From positions 1 to 64,000 of IMG/VR virus record IMGVR_UViG_3300042544_000912: DNA of 64,000 nt; one strand, 5' to 3'. Of the stretch, positions 23,686-31,312 are shown one piece after another; the stretch's first letter is position 1, and every line of letters starts with the position of its first letter. Origin of the DNA: a virus. The notes beneath the pieces were generated by a model. It saw nothing but the letters and a program-made list of their open reading frames with translations, was not told where the DNA came from and made no database searches. A program made the translations under genes and the position numbers.

Positions 23686-24441
23686 ATGGCAAGAAAAAAA
23701 CAAAACCCATTACAAGTTGTCTCAAATAACGATGCTCCAGTAACCTTAGAGAAGAGTAAATTATGCAAGGTAAAATACGAAGACCTCAAACACATTCAAC
23801 CAAAGAACTTCAATCAGAGACAATTTTTTGAATTATACGATCAACAGTCCACAGCAACTCTACTACACGGTGTAGCAGGTACAGGGAAAACCTACATCGC
23901 ACTTTATAAAGCACTAGAGGAAGCACTAAATCCAGAGACAGTATTTGAGCGAGTAGTGATTGTCCGCTCTGCTGTTCCATCAAGAGAAATTGGTCATCTA
24001 CCAGGAGATGAAAAAGAAAAGACAGAAGTTTATCAGTTACCTTATGTAGAAATCTGCGAGGATTTGTTTAATCATATCCAGCCATTTCAGCGATTGCAAG
24101 AACAGAAGTCGGTGAACTTTATGATCACCTCATTTGTTCGTGGTATCACTCTAGATAATTCCATCGTCATTGTTGATGAGTGTCAGAACATGACGGATAT
24201 GGAACTTAACTCAATCATGACCCGAATTGGCAGAAACTCAAAGATCATCTTTTGCGGAGATTTCCGCCAAACCGATCTATATAAAAAGAACGATATGTCG
24301 GGACTTCAAAAGTTCATCGCTATCGCCGAACTAATGCCTTCGTTCAAAACTATAGAGTTTTCTGTTCATGATATAGTAAGGTCGAAATTAGTTAAGGAAT
24401 ATATTCTGGCCAGACTAGAATATGAGGAGAGATACGCATAA
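23686..24441 (+). CDS. phoH: PhoH-like P-loop ATPase
   Basis: The 251-residue protein has Walker A GVAGTGKT (62-69), Walker B IVIVDECQN and the downstream C-G-D-F-R-Q-T-D segment. PhoH-like ATPases are related to superfamily 1 helicases and are widespread in phages; some act as RNA helicases. Here AAAGGA precedes the ATG and the upstream terminator makes it the first gene of its block. Exonuclease, tmRNA and a wall hydrolase follow. The length is typical for the phage form, and the domain is complete. Confidence 0.85.
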   Translation: MARKKQNPLQVVSNNDAPVTLEKSKLCKVKYEDLKHIQPKNFNQRQFFELYDQQSTATLLHGVAGTGKTYIALYKALEEALNPETVFERVVIVRSAVPSREIGHLPGDEKEKTEVYQLPYVEICEDLFNHIQPFQRLQEQKSVNFMITSFVRGITLDNSIVIVDECQNMTDMELNSIMTRIGRNSKIIFCGDFRQTDLYKKNDMSGLQKFIAIAELMPSFKTIEFSVHDIVRSKLVKEYILARLEYEERYA

Positions 24442-24446
24442 AAGAC

Positions 24447-24475
24447 TTGACAAACTAAGCGAATCATGTTATAAG
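24447..24475 (+). promoter_or_regulatory. sigma70-like promoter upstream of exonuclease
   Basis: TTGACA (24447-24452) and TATAAG (24470-24475) with a 17-base spacer lie in the gap after phoH. The ATG at 24481 follows only five bases later, so this transcript would be nearly leaderless for the exonuclease. Confidence 0.5.
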
Positions 24476-24480
24476 AGTAT

Positions 24481-25149
24481 ATGTTTAAAACGATCTATGA
24501 TTATACCGATTTCGCCCAAGATGAAACAAGAGAAGATGGTAGCAGAGTTTACGTCAATGCCTTAGGTGTTGGATATCCCTCTGCTACCACTGTTCTCGGT
24601 GTTCTGAATAAAGATGGCATCAACAAGTGGCGTGAGCGCGTTGGCGAAGAAGAAGCCAATCGCATTTCTAAGCAAGCTACTACTCGTGGAACTAAAATCC
24701 ACACACTTACCGAATCATATCTAAAGAATGAAGAAGTCGATTTCGATAGCGTGAAAGCGTCCTTGTTAGACAAGGAAATGTTCAATAAGTTTAAATCAAT
24801 TCTTGACCCTATCGATAACATTCACTGCCAAGAACTGGCGCTATACAGCGACTTCTTGCGTATGGCTGGTCGTGTTGACTGTATCGGAGAATACAACGGT
24901 ATTCGTGCCGTAATCGACTTTAAGACTTCTAATCGGCCCAAGAAGAAGGAACATATCAGTTCCTACTTTATGCAGACCGCTGCATATGCAATCATGTATG
25001 AAGAACGAACTGGTATTCCTGTTCCCTTTCTCGTTATCTTGATTGCCGTAGATGGTGATGAGCCTCAGGTGTTCGTAGAAAAACGAGACAATTGGGCAAA
25101 AAAATTGCTTGAAGCCCGTGATTTGTTTGAAAAAGGTATTGACAAATAA
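24481..25149 (+). CDS. PD-(D/E)XK exonuclease (Cas4/MGME1-like)
   Basis: The 222-residue protein has the RecB-type nuclease core. A-T-T-R-G-T-K-I-H carries the conserved His, GRVDCIGEYNG supplies the first metal-binding Asp, and AVIDFKTS gives the D-x-K pair. A Q-T-A-A-Y-A helix, the Q-x-x-x-Y motif of RecB-like nucleases, follows. These enzymes trim DNA ends in recombination-dependent replication or recycle host DNA. A ribosome binding site (AAGAG) is close to the ATG. The last codons contain the -35 box of the tmRNA promoter. Confidence 0.8.
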   Translation: MFKTIYDYTDFAQDETREDGSRVYVNALGVGYPSATTVLGVLNKDGINKWRERVGEEEANRISKQATTRGTKIHTLTESYLKNEEVDFDSVKASLLDKEMFNKFKSILDPIDNIHCQELALYSDFLRMAGRVDCIGEYNGIRAVIDFKTSNRPKKKEHISSYFMQTAAYAIMYEERTGIPVPFLVILIAVDGDEPQVFVEKRDNWAKKLLEARDLFEKGIDK

Positions 25150-25167
25150 GACTTAAGGTCTTATATA
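25139..25167 (+). promoter_or_regulatory. sigma70-like promoter of the tmRNA gene
   Basis: TTGACA at 25139-25144 overlaps the end of the exonuclease gene; TATATA at 25162-25167 follows a 17-base spacer. Transcription would begin near 25174, just ahead of the acceptor piece. Confidence 0.6.
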
Positions 25168-25175
25168 TAGATTAT

Positions 25176-25490
25176 CAGTTGTTGACAGGCAACAATAAAG
25201 GCGGAAAGACGCGGGTGCAACTCCCGCCACCTCCACCATAGATACATCAAGGTCCGACCCGAAAGGGGTGCCTACTAAAGTGAGGGATGATGGTGTATCT
25301 ATGATGGGGGTGAACTAGGATCGATTTTCGTGTAATAGGAAGTCCGAGACTGATTGCTTGGCAAAGTGCCACTAAAAGTAAATGCAAACGATAACGTTGC
25401 CTTTGCAGGATATGCGCTAGCCGCATAATCTCATTGGGTTTTTGATAGTTTTCCCTCGAAACAGAATAAAACTATCACCTGTTCTTCTTA
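25176..25490 (+). ncRNA. ssrA: Circularly permuted two-piece tmRNA
   Basis: The acceptor half lies upstream of the coding half, so the gene is permuted. Acceptor piece: a T arm GCGGG-TGCAACT-CCCGC (25211-25227) leads to CACCTCC-A-CCA ending at 25238, with CCA encoded. Coding piece: GGGGGTG at 25306-25312 pairs with CACCTCC (25228-25234) over seven pairs with one G-U. UUUUCGU after the D-like loop pairs with GCGGAAA before the T arm to form helix P2. The tag frame is at 25384-25428. A pseudoknot follows: TGATAGTTTT (25443-25452) with AAAACTATCA (25468-25477), and AACAG (25460-25464) with CTGTT (25479-25483). Bases 25239-25305 form a hairpin (TAGATACATCA / TGGTGTATCTA) that would be excised. 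Outer ends are approximate. Such split tmRNAs are normal in alphaproteobacteria. Confidence 0.9.
25384..25428 (+). other. tmRNA proteolysis tag ANDNVAFAGYALAA
   Basis: The resume codon GCA at 25384 opens 14 codons, ending TAA at 25426-25428. The ALAA end is the usual ClpXP degron, and ANDN is the usual alphaproteobacterial start. Stalled ribosomes would add this tag to truncated proteins, using the phage-made RNA with host SmpB. Confidence 0.85.
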
Positions 25491-25539
25491 TACGATGAAA
25501 TGCGTGGAAGTAGAACTTAGAAATGCTAAATAGTTATAT

Positions 25540-25587
25540 GACCCGACGTGTGTAACTGAATAAGCCAAACACAGCGGGTCTTTTTTT
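25540..25587 (+). terminator. Intrinsic terminator after tmRNA
   Basis: GACCCG (25540-25545) pairs with CGGGTC (25575-25580), with an inner GTGT/ACAC pairing, followed by seven T at 25581-25587. It ends the tmRNA transcript. Confidence 0.75.
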
Positions 25588-25658
25588 GTCTTCGGGCAAT
25601 CAGTGTGGGGAGTCACTGGCTAATACCCTCTCAAGTTTAACAACTAAATGGAAATAAG
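25586..25658 (+). other. Structured leader of the wall-hydrolase gene
   Basis: Between the terminator and the ATG at 25659 are two small hairpins: TTGTC-TTCG-GGCAA (25586-25599, a UUCG tetraloop) and CAGTG...CACTG (25601-25618). The rest of this non-coding stretch, and 25491-25539, shows no gene. Confidence 0.35.
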
Positions 25659-26264
25659 ATGACTTCCTTAAACAAGAAGTTCTTCAAGTTTCTTTCGATT
25701 ATTACACTATTAAGTTATGGTTTATATGGAATTAATTCATATGCTGAAACTGCCATCGAAAGAGAAGCAAGGGAATATTCCCTCGGCGTCGGAGAAGTAA
25801 TTCAGGACATCAAAGAAGATGCCCAAGAACAACAACGAAAAGTAACACAACAAAGAATCCAGACGCAAAATATCCGTCTGGCAAATAATAGAGAATTGAA
25901 GTGTCTAGCAGACAACATCTATTATGAGGCTGGTAACCAGTCTACTCACGGCAAATTGGCCGTTGCTGCCGTCACTATCAATCGGGTAAATAGCCCCAAG
26001 TTTCCTAAATCTGTATGCTCCGTTGTATACCAGAGAACAAAACGTGTTTGTCAGTTCTCGTGGGTGTGCGAAGGAAAGAAGAGTGTCCGCAGTGCGCAAC
26101 AATATGCAGAAGCCAAAAGAGTGGCTGAGAAGGTATTGTTCGCCGGAGCCAATCATGGCGTATTAGGAAAAAATGTTCTATTCTACCATGCAGACTACGT
26201 AAATCCCCGTTGGAACTTACGTAGAGTAGCTAAAATTGGTGATCATATATTTTATGCAGGATAA
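25659..26264 (+). CDS. SleB/CwlJ-type cell-wall hydrolase with N-terminal membrane signal
   Basis: The 201-residue protein has a hydrophobic N-terminus (FFKFLSIITLLSYGLYGI, residues 8-25) ending S-Y-A, so it is exported or membrane-tethered. A charged helical stretch follows (residues 30-70). The catalytic domain shows C-L-A-D-N-I-Y-Y-E-A with the conserved Glu, GKLAVAAVTINRV and V-C-Q-F-S-W-V-C, the marks of Hydrolase_2 (SleB/CwlJ) enzymes that cleave peptidoglycan. With its own signal it could act as a signal-arrest-release or secreted endolysin. No holin is adjacent; the small membrane proteins at 4.5-5.0 kb are candidates. Confidence 0.8.
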   Translation: MTSLNKKFFKFLSIITLLSYGLYGINSYAETAIEREAREYSLGVGEVIQDIKEDAQEQQRKVTQQRIQTQNIRLANNRELKCLADNIYYEAGNQSTHGKLAVAAVTINRVNSPKFPKSVCSVVYQRTKRVCQFSWVCEGKKSVRSAQQYAEAKRVAEKVLFAGANHGVLGKNVLFYHADYVNPRWNLRRVAKIGDHIFYAG

Positions 26265-26267
26265 AGA

Positions 26268-26813
26268 ATGGGTAAGAGAAGCAACTTTGAACATCGTAAG
26301 AATGATTTCTATCCGACTCCGTTGGATGCAGTAAAGCCTCTCTTACCCTTTCTTCCATCGGAGTTTACCTTCGCTGAGCCTTGCGCTGGCGACGGTAGAC
26401 TCTGTAGGCATATCGATACACTAACTGATAGTAATGCAGTAGCTACTTTGGTTTCCGATCTTGAACCTAAAGACCCTTCTATTGAAAAATATGATGCATT
26501 AACTGTTGACATTCCCGCTAATACAGAGTATATTATAACTAATCCGCCATGGTCTAGATGGATACTACATCCATTGATTGATAGGTTTGCTAGTATTCGC
26601 CCAACTTGGCTTCTCTTTGACGCCGACTGGATGCATACAAAACAAGCGATACCCTATCTACAGTATTGTAGTAAAATTGTGGCCATTGGCAGAGTGAAGT
26701 GGATTGAAGATAGTAAGTTTACTGGCAAGGATAATGCTTGCTGGTATCTTTTTGATAAAAATGAAATGAGTGGAACACAATTTTATGGTCGAGGATTTTC
26801 AAGTGGTAGATGA
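26268..26813 (+). CDS. DNA adenine methyltransferase-like protein
   Basis: The 181-residue protein begins with the N-D-F-Y-P-T-P-L-D motif seen in phage Dam-like enzymes. Motif I is AEPCAGDGRL (36-45) and the catalytic motif IV is TNPPW (91-95), the N-P-P-[YW] of N6-adenine methyltransferases. No target-recognition domain is visible in this short protein, so specificity may be low or relate to DNA protection. It overlaps the next gene by 29 bases. Confidence 0.75.
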   Translation: MGKRSNFEHRKNDFYPTPLDAVKPLLPFLPSEFTFAEPCAGDGRLCRHIDTLTDSNAVATLVSDLEPKDPSIEKYDALTVDIPANTEYIITNPPWSRWILHPLIDRFASIRPTWLLFDADWMHTKQAIPYLQYCSKIVAIGRVKWIEDSKFTGKDNACWYLFDKNEMSGTQFYGRGFSSGR

Positions 26814-27060
26814 AATCAGCAACGAATTTCTGATTACGAAGAAGTTTAAAACTTCTACAGAGTTTTCTCAATTTATTGAGAAGCAAGCCTCATCGACAGG
26901 TCTACAGTGTATGGACTTGTTAGTTGATTATTGCGTGAAGAATGAGATTGAAATGGAATCAGTATCGGTTCTGTTGACTACTTCACTCAAGGAAAAGATC
27001 CGCGCGGAAGCGGAAGAACTAAATATGTTGAAGCGCAAGGATGGAAAGCTCCCCTTCTAA
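26785..27060 (+). CDS. 33: Late-transcription coactivator gp33-like
   Basis: The 91-residue protein follows the T4 gp33 plan. F-S-Q-F-I-E-K-Q-A-S-S-T-G-L-Q-C-M-D-L-L-V-D-Y-C is followed by E-I-E-M-E-S-V and L-K-E-K-I-R-A-E-A-E-E-L-N-M-L, matching gp33's I-E-K...E-N-x-I...I-x-E-K-I-x-x-E-A-x-x-x-N-L-L. Gp33 bridges RNA polymerase beta flap and the sliding clamp to activate late promoters, which are present here as TATAAATA boxes. Position directly before gene 59 is T4-like. ATG 26785 is preferred over GTG 26770. Confidence 0.75.
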   Translation: MVEDFQVVDEISNEFLITKKFKTSTEFSQFIEKQASSTGLQCMDLLVDYCVKNEIEMESVSVLLTTSLKEKIRAEAEELNMLKRKDGKLPF

Positions 27061-27650
27061 TGGACTCTTTCGAAGTTTATCGTGTCTACATGTCACTCAA
27101 ACTTCATTTTACTTCCGATGATTACGACATCACAAAAACAAAATCTGGCGTTAGATGTAAACGTGAAACATTCCTTAAGCGTAAGGATGTTCTATTGTTT
27201 CGTAAGTTAGCCAAACGATTTAGTTTTACTGAAATGGTGGACTATTTCGTAGCCAACTTTGTCAATGGACATAATGGTCTATTTGATGCCGAAAGTGATA
27301 ATGTATATCGGGACTGGAAGTCTAGAAAAGAGAAGCTGACATATCTGTTCACGCAAGATATCTCTACACTTATGTTAGAGGCTGAAAAAGCAAACGTTGA
27401 CCCATTGATTAGTGACGGTCAACATCCCCTAGCATTAAAACTATATCTTGGTAAAAAAATTAGTCTTGAAACTCTAGTTATTCTTGACAAATTATTTAAT
27501 TTCGTGTATAGTAACAATACTACGTTAGCAAACGATTTTATATGGAAAGATGTATCCCGTTTGATAACAAAGTACCGTGTCTTTGTCAAATTTGATAAAG
27601 ACAAATTCTCTCAACTATGGATCAAGGAGAAAGGCCAAGTGGTCTGTTAA
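27060..27650 (+). CDS. 59: Helicase loader gp59-like
   Basis: The 196-residue protein is near the 217 of T4 gp59. It shares the start D-S-F-E-V-Y-R-V-Y-M-S-L-K-L-H-F, the K-R-K-D-V-L-L-F-R-K-L-A-K-R-F segment, and the I-S-L-E-T-L-V-I-L-D-K-L-F-N-F segment that matches T4 I-S-F-E-T-F-I-L-L-D. Gp59 loads the gp41 helicase on gp32-coated forked DNA. It overlaps gene 33 as TAATG and precedes gene 32, the T4 order. Confidence 0.8.
   Translation: MDSFEVYRVYMSLKLHFTSDDYDITKTKSGVRCKRETFLKRKDVLLFRKLAKRFSFTEMVDYFVANFVNGHNGLFDAESDNVYRDWKSRKEKLTYLFTQDISTLMLEAEKANVDPLISDGQHPLALKLYLGKKISLETLVILDKLFNFVYSNNTTLANDFIWKDVSRLITKYRVFVKFDKDKFSQLWIKEKGQVVC
27484..27512 (+). promoter_or_regulatory. Internal promoter upstream of the small ORF and gene 32
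   Basis: TTGACA (27484-27489) and TATAGT (27507-27512), 17-base spacer, inside gene 59. It could give gene 32 its own transcript, as in T4 where gene 32 has several promoters. Confidence 0.45.
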
Positions 27651-27818
27651 ATGAGTCATTCTAAGCGTAGAGACTTCGATTATGAACCTCGTGTCAAAGA
27701 AGTTCGTAAAGGTGTTGATAAATCTAATAAACACCGTAAAAACCTGTATAAATACTCTGGTAGTCAAGAAGAAGATTTCGATGACTACGATGATTATGAT
27801 ACACAACGCAAATATTAA
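27651..27818 (+). CDS. Small charged protein between genes 59 and 32, 55 aa
   Basis: The 55-codon frame starts directly after the gene 59 stop (TAA ATG). The protein has a basic N-terminal half (M-S-H-S-K-R-R-D-F-D-Y-E-P-R-V-K-E-V-R-K) and an acidic tail (E-E-D-F-D-D-Y-D-D-Y-D). I recall similar small proteins upstream of gene 32 in other marine T4-type phages. A TATAAATA late box is embedded in its coding sequence near 27747. It may interact with gp32 or nucleic acid; unproven. Confidence 0.65.
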   Translation: MSHSKRRDFDYEPRVKEVRKGVDKSNKHRKNLYKYSGSQEEDFDDYDDYDTQRKY

Positions 27819-27847
27819 CGCAATACAACGCAATACAACGCAAAATA
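27818..27847 (+). repeat. Tandem 10-base repeats in the gene 32 leader
   Basis: ACGCAATACA occurs twice in tandem (27818-27837), followed by the partial copy ACGCAAAATA; an ACAACGCAAA lies just upstream. The stretch is G-poor and unstructured, ending at the AAGGA of gene 32. In T4, gp32 represses its own translation by coating an unstructured leader, and this could serve the same purpose. Confidence 0.5.
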
Positions 27848-27859
27848 AGGAATACAAAT

Positions 27860-28777
27860 ATGTCTTTTAATTCTCTATCGGAACTCCGTAAGAACCGTGG
27901 CAACTTCGACTCGCTCATGAAGGAAGTCGAAAAGATTGCAAATCCCACAAACGAAAAGCGCGGCGATGATGACCGCTTCTGGAAGCCTTCTGTAGATAAG
28001 GCTGGCAATGGCCAGGCTGTTCTTCGTTTTCTTCCTGCACCTCCAGGTGAAGAACTTCCTTGGGTTCGTGTGTATGATCATGGCTTCCAAGGCCCGACCG
28101 GAAAGTGGTACATCGAAAACTCGTTGACTACTATTAACAAGCCAGACCCTCTTGGTGAACTCAATTCAGAACTCTGGAATTCGGGTATCGAAGCCAACAA
28201 GGAAATCGCTCGTAAACAGAAGCGCCGCTTGTCCTATATCTCTAACGTTCTTGTTGTTCGTGACCCTTCGAACCCTGAGAACGAAGGTAAGGTCTTCCTC
28301 TATAAGTATGGTAAGAAGATTTTTGACAAGATCAAGGACGTAATGCAGCCTACCTTTGAAGATGAGAAGCCGGTTAATCCGTTCGATCTTTGGGAAGGTG
28401 CTAACTTCAAGCTCCGTATTCGTCAGGTAGAAGGCTATCGTAACTACGATAAGTCAGAATTTGATGGTAATACACCTCTTGATGAAAATGAAGATAAGCT
28501 AGAAGCAATCTGGAAAGAAACGCATTCACTTGCTGCTTTCCTCGACCCTTCGAACTTCAAGTCTTATGATGAACTCAAGGCCAAGCTGAATACTGTTCTC
28601 GGTGCAGGTACCCGTGTGCCTACCGCTGAGAAGGTAAATCCGCTTGATGCAGAAGATGAACTTTTCGTTGAAACCAAGATGAAGACGGCTGCTAAGGCAA
28701 CCGAAGATACTCCGCCTTGGAGTGACGATACTGCCGATGATAATATGAGTTACTTCGCAAGTCTTGCGGATGACTAA
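27860..28777 (+). CDS. 32: Single-stranded DNA-binding protein gp32
   Basis: The 305-residue protein (T4: 301) has the S-L-x-E-L-R-K-x-R-G-N-F-x-x-L motif that drives cooperative binding at the N-terminus. The OB core contains V-L-R-F-L-P-A-P and G-K-W-Y-I-E-N-S, and an acidic tail (S-D-D-T-A-D-D-N-M...A-D-D) recruits replication partners. It contains no cysteine at all, so the T4 zinc site (His-Cys3) is missing; S-L-T-T replaces the first zinc-binding Cys region. Gp32 coats DNA in replication, recombination and repair. A strong terminator follows. Confidence 0.9.
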   Translation: MSFNSLSELRKNRGNFDSLMKEVEKIANPTNEKRGDDDRFWKPSVDKAGNGQAVLRFLPAPPGEELPWVRVYDHGFQGPTGKWYIENSLTTINKPDPLGELNSELWNSGIEANKEIARKQKRRLSYISNVLVVRDPSNPENEGKVFLYKYGKKIFDKIKDVMQPTFEDEKPVNPFDLWEGANFKLRIRQVEGYRNYDKSEFDGNTPLDENEDKLEAIWKETHSLAAFLDPSNFKSYDELKAKLNTVLGAGTRVPTAEKVNPLDAEDELFVETKMKTAAKATEDTPPWSDDTADDNMSYFASLADD

Positions 28778-28785
28778 AAGAGAAA

Positions 28786-28810
28786 GGGGCGCTTAGAGCG
28801 CCCCTTTTTT
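28786..28810. terminator. Bidirectional terminator between convergent genes
   Basis: GGGGCGC-TTAGA-GCGCCCC (28786-28804) is followed by TTTTTT for the gene 32 transcript. On the minus strand an uneven CTTTCTCTTTT follows, so it may also stop the leftward tail operon, whose last stop codon is at 28809. Confidence 0.85.
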
Positions 28811-31133
28811 ATGCCATTGCTCGTTTTAGAGCAAATCTCATCCAACTACTTTCATCGTCTCTAACATAAGATTTGGTATTTGGTACAGTGGTGCTTTCTG
28901 GTTTGGCACCACCTCCTCCACCCTGATTAATAATAGTAGGGGGCGGAACATTTACTTTCATCTGGTCTTTGGCTTTTTCTGTTCCTTGCTCTAAGATGCC
29001 ACTATCAGGATTTTGACCAGACTCCACTTTCTTCTCATCGCCACCCGACATCCAATCCCATGCTTTAGATGCACCTACTGCGGCTAGACCCACACCACCT
29101 AAACCGGCTGCGGCCATCAATGGATTCTTCTTTACAAATCCTGCAGCGCGGCTGAATATGCCGCCACCTGGCTTACCTTGAACGGCAGCTGGTTTAGACT
29201 GCGATGTCGCTTTTGGTGCTTGCGCGGCTTCTGCGGCACGTGTTTCTGGTGTGCCACCTAAGGCTCCCATATCTCTAGCAGCCAGTGCAGCATCTAATCC
29301 AACAGAAGCGGCTGTTCCCACGCCAGGAATAGTTCCCGCTGCACCCGATGCCAATTCTAGACCTGCACCTGTCCAGTCACCAGCCATTGCTCTCTGTGCA
29401 GCAAATACCCCACCAGCAACAAGACCAACTCCTGGTATTTTCTTTAATAGTGATTTACCAACTGCTTTTGCGCCAACTTTAGCTACACCCTTAGACGCAA
29501 CTTTTTCTCCGGCTTTAACTGCACCCTTTTGACCCGCTTTAGTAGCAGCCTTTTCACCCGCTTTAGTAGCAGCCTTTTCACCCGCTTTAGCTGCACCCTT
29601 CTCGGCCGCTTTAGCTTCATTTTTAGCACCTGAACCACCTGCGTCTACTAGGTCAGTAGCGGTCATCGCAGCATTTGTGGATATATTCGCAGACGAACTT
29701 TCCGTGTCATCACTTGCAACCATTGCTCCTAGACCAATAGCACCCGCGCCAGCCGCTAATGCACCTAATATGCCTCTTCCTTTACCCGGTTTTCTGCCAG
29801 CAGGAAGGTCTGGTGTTCTTTTTACAAATCTACCCTTAGCGTCTCTTGGCTGACTTCTAGCTCTATCCGATTTACTTTGTTTGCGATTATCAGGAGCATC
29901 TAAACTGCCGCCGCGTTTTCTACTCGGTAAATCGATATCGATGCTTGGCAATCCACCGCTATCTCCGCCACCGGATTCTCCTCCGATATTATCTATGGAG
30001 TCTGCAATTTTTTGCATACTCTTATTGATAGCATCGATAAGTTCTAATGTCTGTTTCGATGTATCAGATATGCCCTTTATAACTTCCGTCTGCTCTTCAA
30101 TCGCATCAACTACAGGACTGTCTGCTAGTCCAGCGGAAACTTCTTGCATATCGCTACCAGTATCTGTTACTGGTGAAGCTATTTCAGCCGCCGCTGGTTT
30201 GTCAGGAACAATAGCGGTCTTGTTGTTTCTATCATCGTAATCTTTTTCTATCTCAGCATTGATATCTTTCAACGATACTGGCTTACCAGCTTTACGATAT
30301 GAAATATCTTTTTCGGAAGCGGGTGCAATACCTTTTTGCGCCAACATCTTTTTCTGATCTTCTGTCAGGTCGACCATTTTTTCTGCTTCTGGTGCCCAAC
30401 CCTGCTTCTCTCGTTCGGCACTTCTTTTAGCTTTATCAGATGTAAATATTTGGTCTCGGAAACTACCTTCTTTACCTTTTAATACACCCTTAGCGAATTC
30501 TTTCATTGCGCCTTTTGCGCCTTGACGAAGCGCGGTACCAAATGCTCTTACTCCGGTCTTCTTTGTATCTATAGGTTCTTTATTTCCTAGAGCGCGACTA
30601 AATCTATTAGCAAAAGTATCTTTATCACCACGAAGATCCATTTTATTGACACGGAAATGTTCGTCCTTGGCCGCCTTAGCAGTATCTCCAAATCTTTTGG
30701 CACCGTCAACATTGCCAGATTTTTCTGCTAATGCTTGACCCTTCTTTGCTAGGTCAACAACCTCTTTGATACCCTTATTGAATCCTTCTAGATTCTTTTC
30801 AGTTAGTTTACCAATTTCGGTAACTAAGTCTGTCATCATTTTGTGTTCGGCTTCGCTAAACTTTTCTAAGTCTTTACTTAGATTGTCTGTTGCTGCCGAA
30901 AGTATCTTACCTGCGCTCTCGCCGTCTACTCGCGTGATTGATAGCGGACTTGTTGAATCTTTAATCTTGTTTAACTGCGGTTCTTTTCCTTTACCCGCGC
31001 CAGTTGAACTTAGTAACTTCTTGATATCACGCCCAAGTTGGGTCATTTCGTCCAGACGTTCGACAACAGGATCTGGCCCGTTATTTGGGGCAGTCTGCAA
31101 TCTATCTGATAGTCCTTGTAAGTTACTGGCCAT
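28809..31133 (-). CDS. Tail tape measure protein candidate
   Basis: The 774-residue protein is mostly helical and low-complexity, with an Asp/Lys-rich N-terminal 300 residues. A Gly-rich hinge with E-S-G-G-G-D-S-G-G lies near the middle. A repetitive Ala/Lys stretch reads A-G-E-K-A-A-T-K three times over, and hydrophobic segments (GLVAGGVFAAQRAMAG, AAAGLGGVGLAAVGAS) follow toward the C-terminus. It lies just downstream of the gp26-type chaperone pair, which is the usual tape measure position. At about 1.5 angstrom per residue the length would fit a tail near 115 nm. T4's tape measure gp29 differs strongly, so identity rests on context. Confidence 0.6.
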   Translation of the reverse strand: MASNLQGLSDRLQTAPNNGPDPVVERLDEMTQLGRDIKKLLSSTGAGKGKEPQLNKIKDSTSPLSITRVDGESAGKILSAATDNLSKDLEKFSEAEHKMMTDLVTEIGKLTEKNLEGFNKGIKEVVDLAKKGQALAEKSGNVDGAKRFGDTAKAAKDEHFRVNKMDLRGDKDTFANRFSRALGNKEPIDTKKTGVRAFGTALRQGAKGAMKEFAKGVLKGKEGSFRDQIFTSDKAKRSAEREKQGWAPEAEKMVDLTEDQKKMLAQKGIAPASEKDISYRKAGKPVSLKDINAEIEKDYDDRNNKTAIVPDKPAAAEIASPVTDTGSDMQEVSAGLADSPVVDAIEEQTEVIKGISDTSKQTLELIDAINKSMQKIADSIDNIGGESGGGDSGGLPSIDIDLPSRKRGGSLDAPDNRKQSKSDRARSQPRDAKGRFVKRTPDLPAGRKPGKGRGILGALAAGAGAIGLGAMVASDDTESSSANISTNAAMTATDLVDAGGSGAKNEAKAAEKGAAKAGEKAATKAGEKAATKAGQKGAVKAGEKVASKGVAKVGAKAVGKSLLKKIPGVGLVAGGVFAAQRAMAGDWTGAGLELASGAAGTIPGVGTAASVGLDAALAARDMGALGGTPETRAAEAAQAPKATSQSKPAAVQGKPGGGIFSRAAGFVKKNPLMAAAGLGGVGLAAVGASKAWDWMSGGDEKKVESGQNPDSGILEQGTEKAKDQMKVNVPPPTIINQGGGGGAKPESTTVPNTKSYVRDDESSWMRFALKRAMA

Positions 31134-31136
31134 TTC

Positions 31137-31292
31137 TTAATAATCCTGTTGATTTCTCTCTGCTTTTTTCTTTAAATGTGTCATCAACAAACCGATGTAA
31201 ACTTCCCTTTCCCATGGCATCATATTTTCAAGCTCGGACAAACTGTATTTGTGTTCTTGCATTAAGATAAAGTTTGTCTTATAATGATTCAT
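31137..31292 (-). CDS. Short tail-chaperone extension ORF (possible frameshift product)
   Basis: The 51-residue reading starts MNHYKTNFILMQEHKYSLSE and continues with M-M-P-W-E-R-E-V-Y, a small helical protein typical of the C-terminal part of tail assembly chaperones. Its frame stays open upstream into the 3' end of gene 26 (to 31376) in the -1 register. A slippery A AAT TTT at 31328-31322 could fuse it to gp26. It may therefore be made alone from its ATG, as a gp26 extension, or both. Four bases separate its stop from the tape measure start. Confidence 0.6.
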   Translation of the reverse strand: MNHYKTNFILMQEHKYSLSELENMMPWEREVYIGLLMTHLKKKAERNQQDY

Positions 31293-31312
31293 CAAATTAT
31301 CATGAGAAAGGG

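Noticed and set aside
23568-23729. A 53-codon frame from an ATG five bases after an AATAAATA box
   Set aside because: It has no ribosome binding site, reads through two hairpins and a terminator T-tract, and ends inside phoH in another frame. More likely chance than gene.
25239-25305. Could the sequence between the tmRNA halves be a tRNA?
   Set aside because: It folds as one long hairpin (TAGATACATCA / TGGTGTATCTA) with no T or anticodon arm, fitting the excised spacer of a permuted tmRNA.
26268-26813. Complete restriction-modification system
   Set aside because: Only a short methyltransferase-like gene is seen; no restriction subunit or specificity domain is adjacent.
29881-31140. Plus-strand frames of 119 and 124 codons opposite the tape measure gene
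   Set aside because: Shadows of a Ser/Leu-rich antisense reading; no start signals, and a leftward gene with consistent context covers the region.
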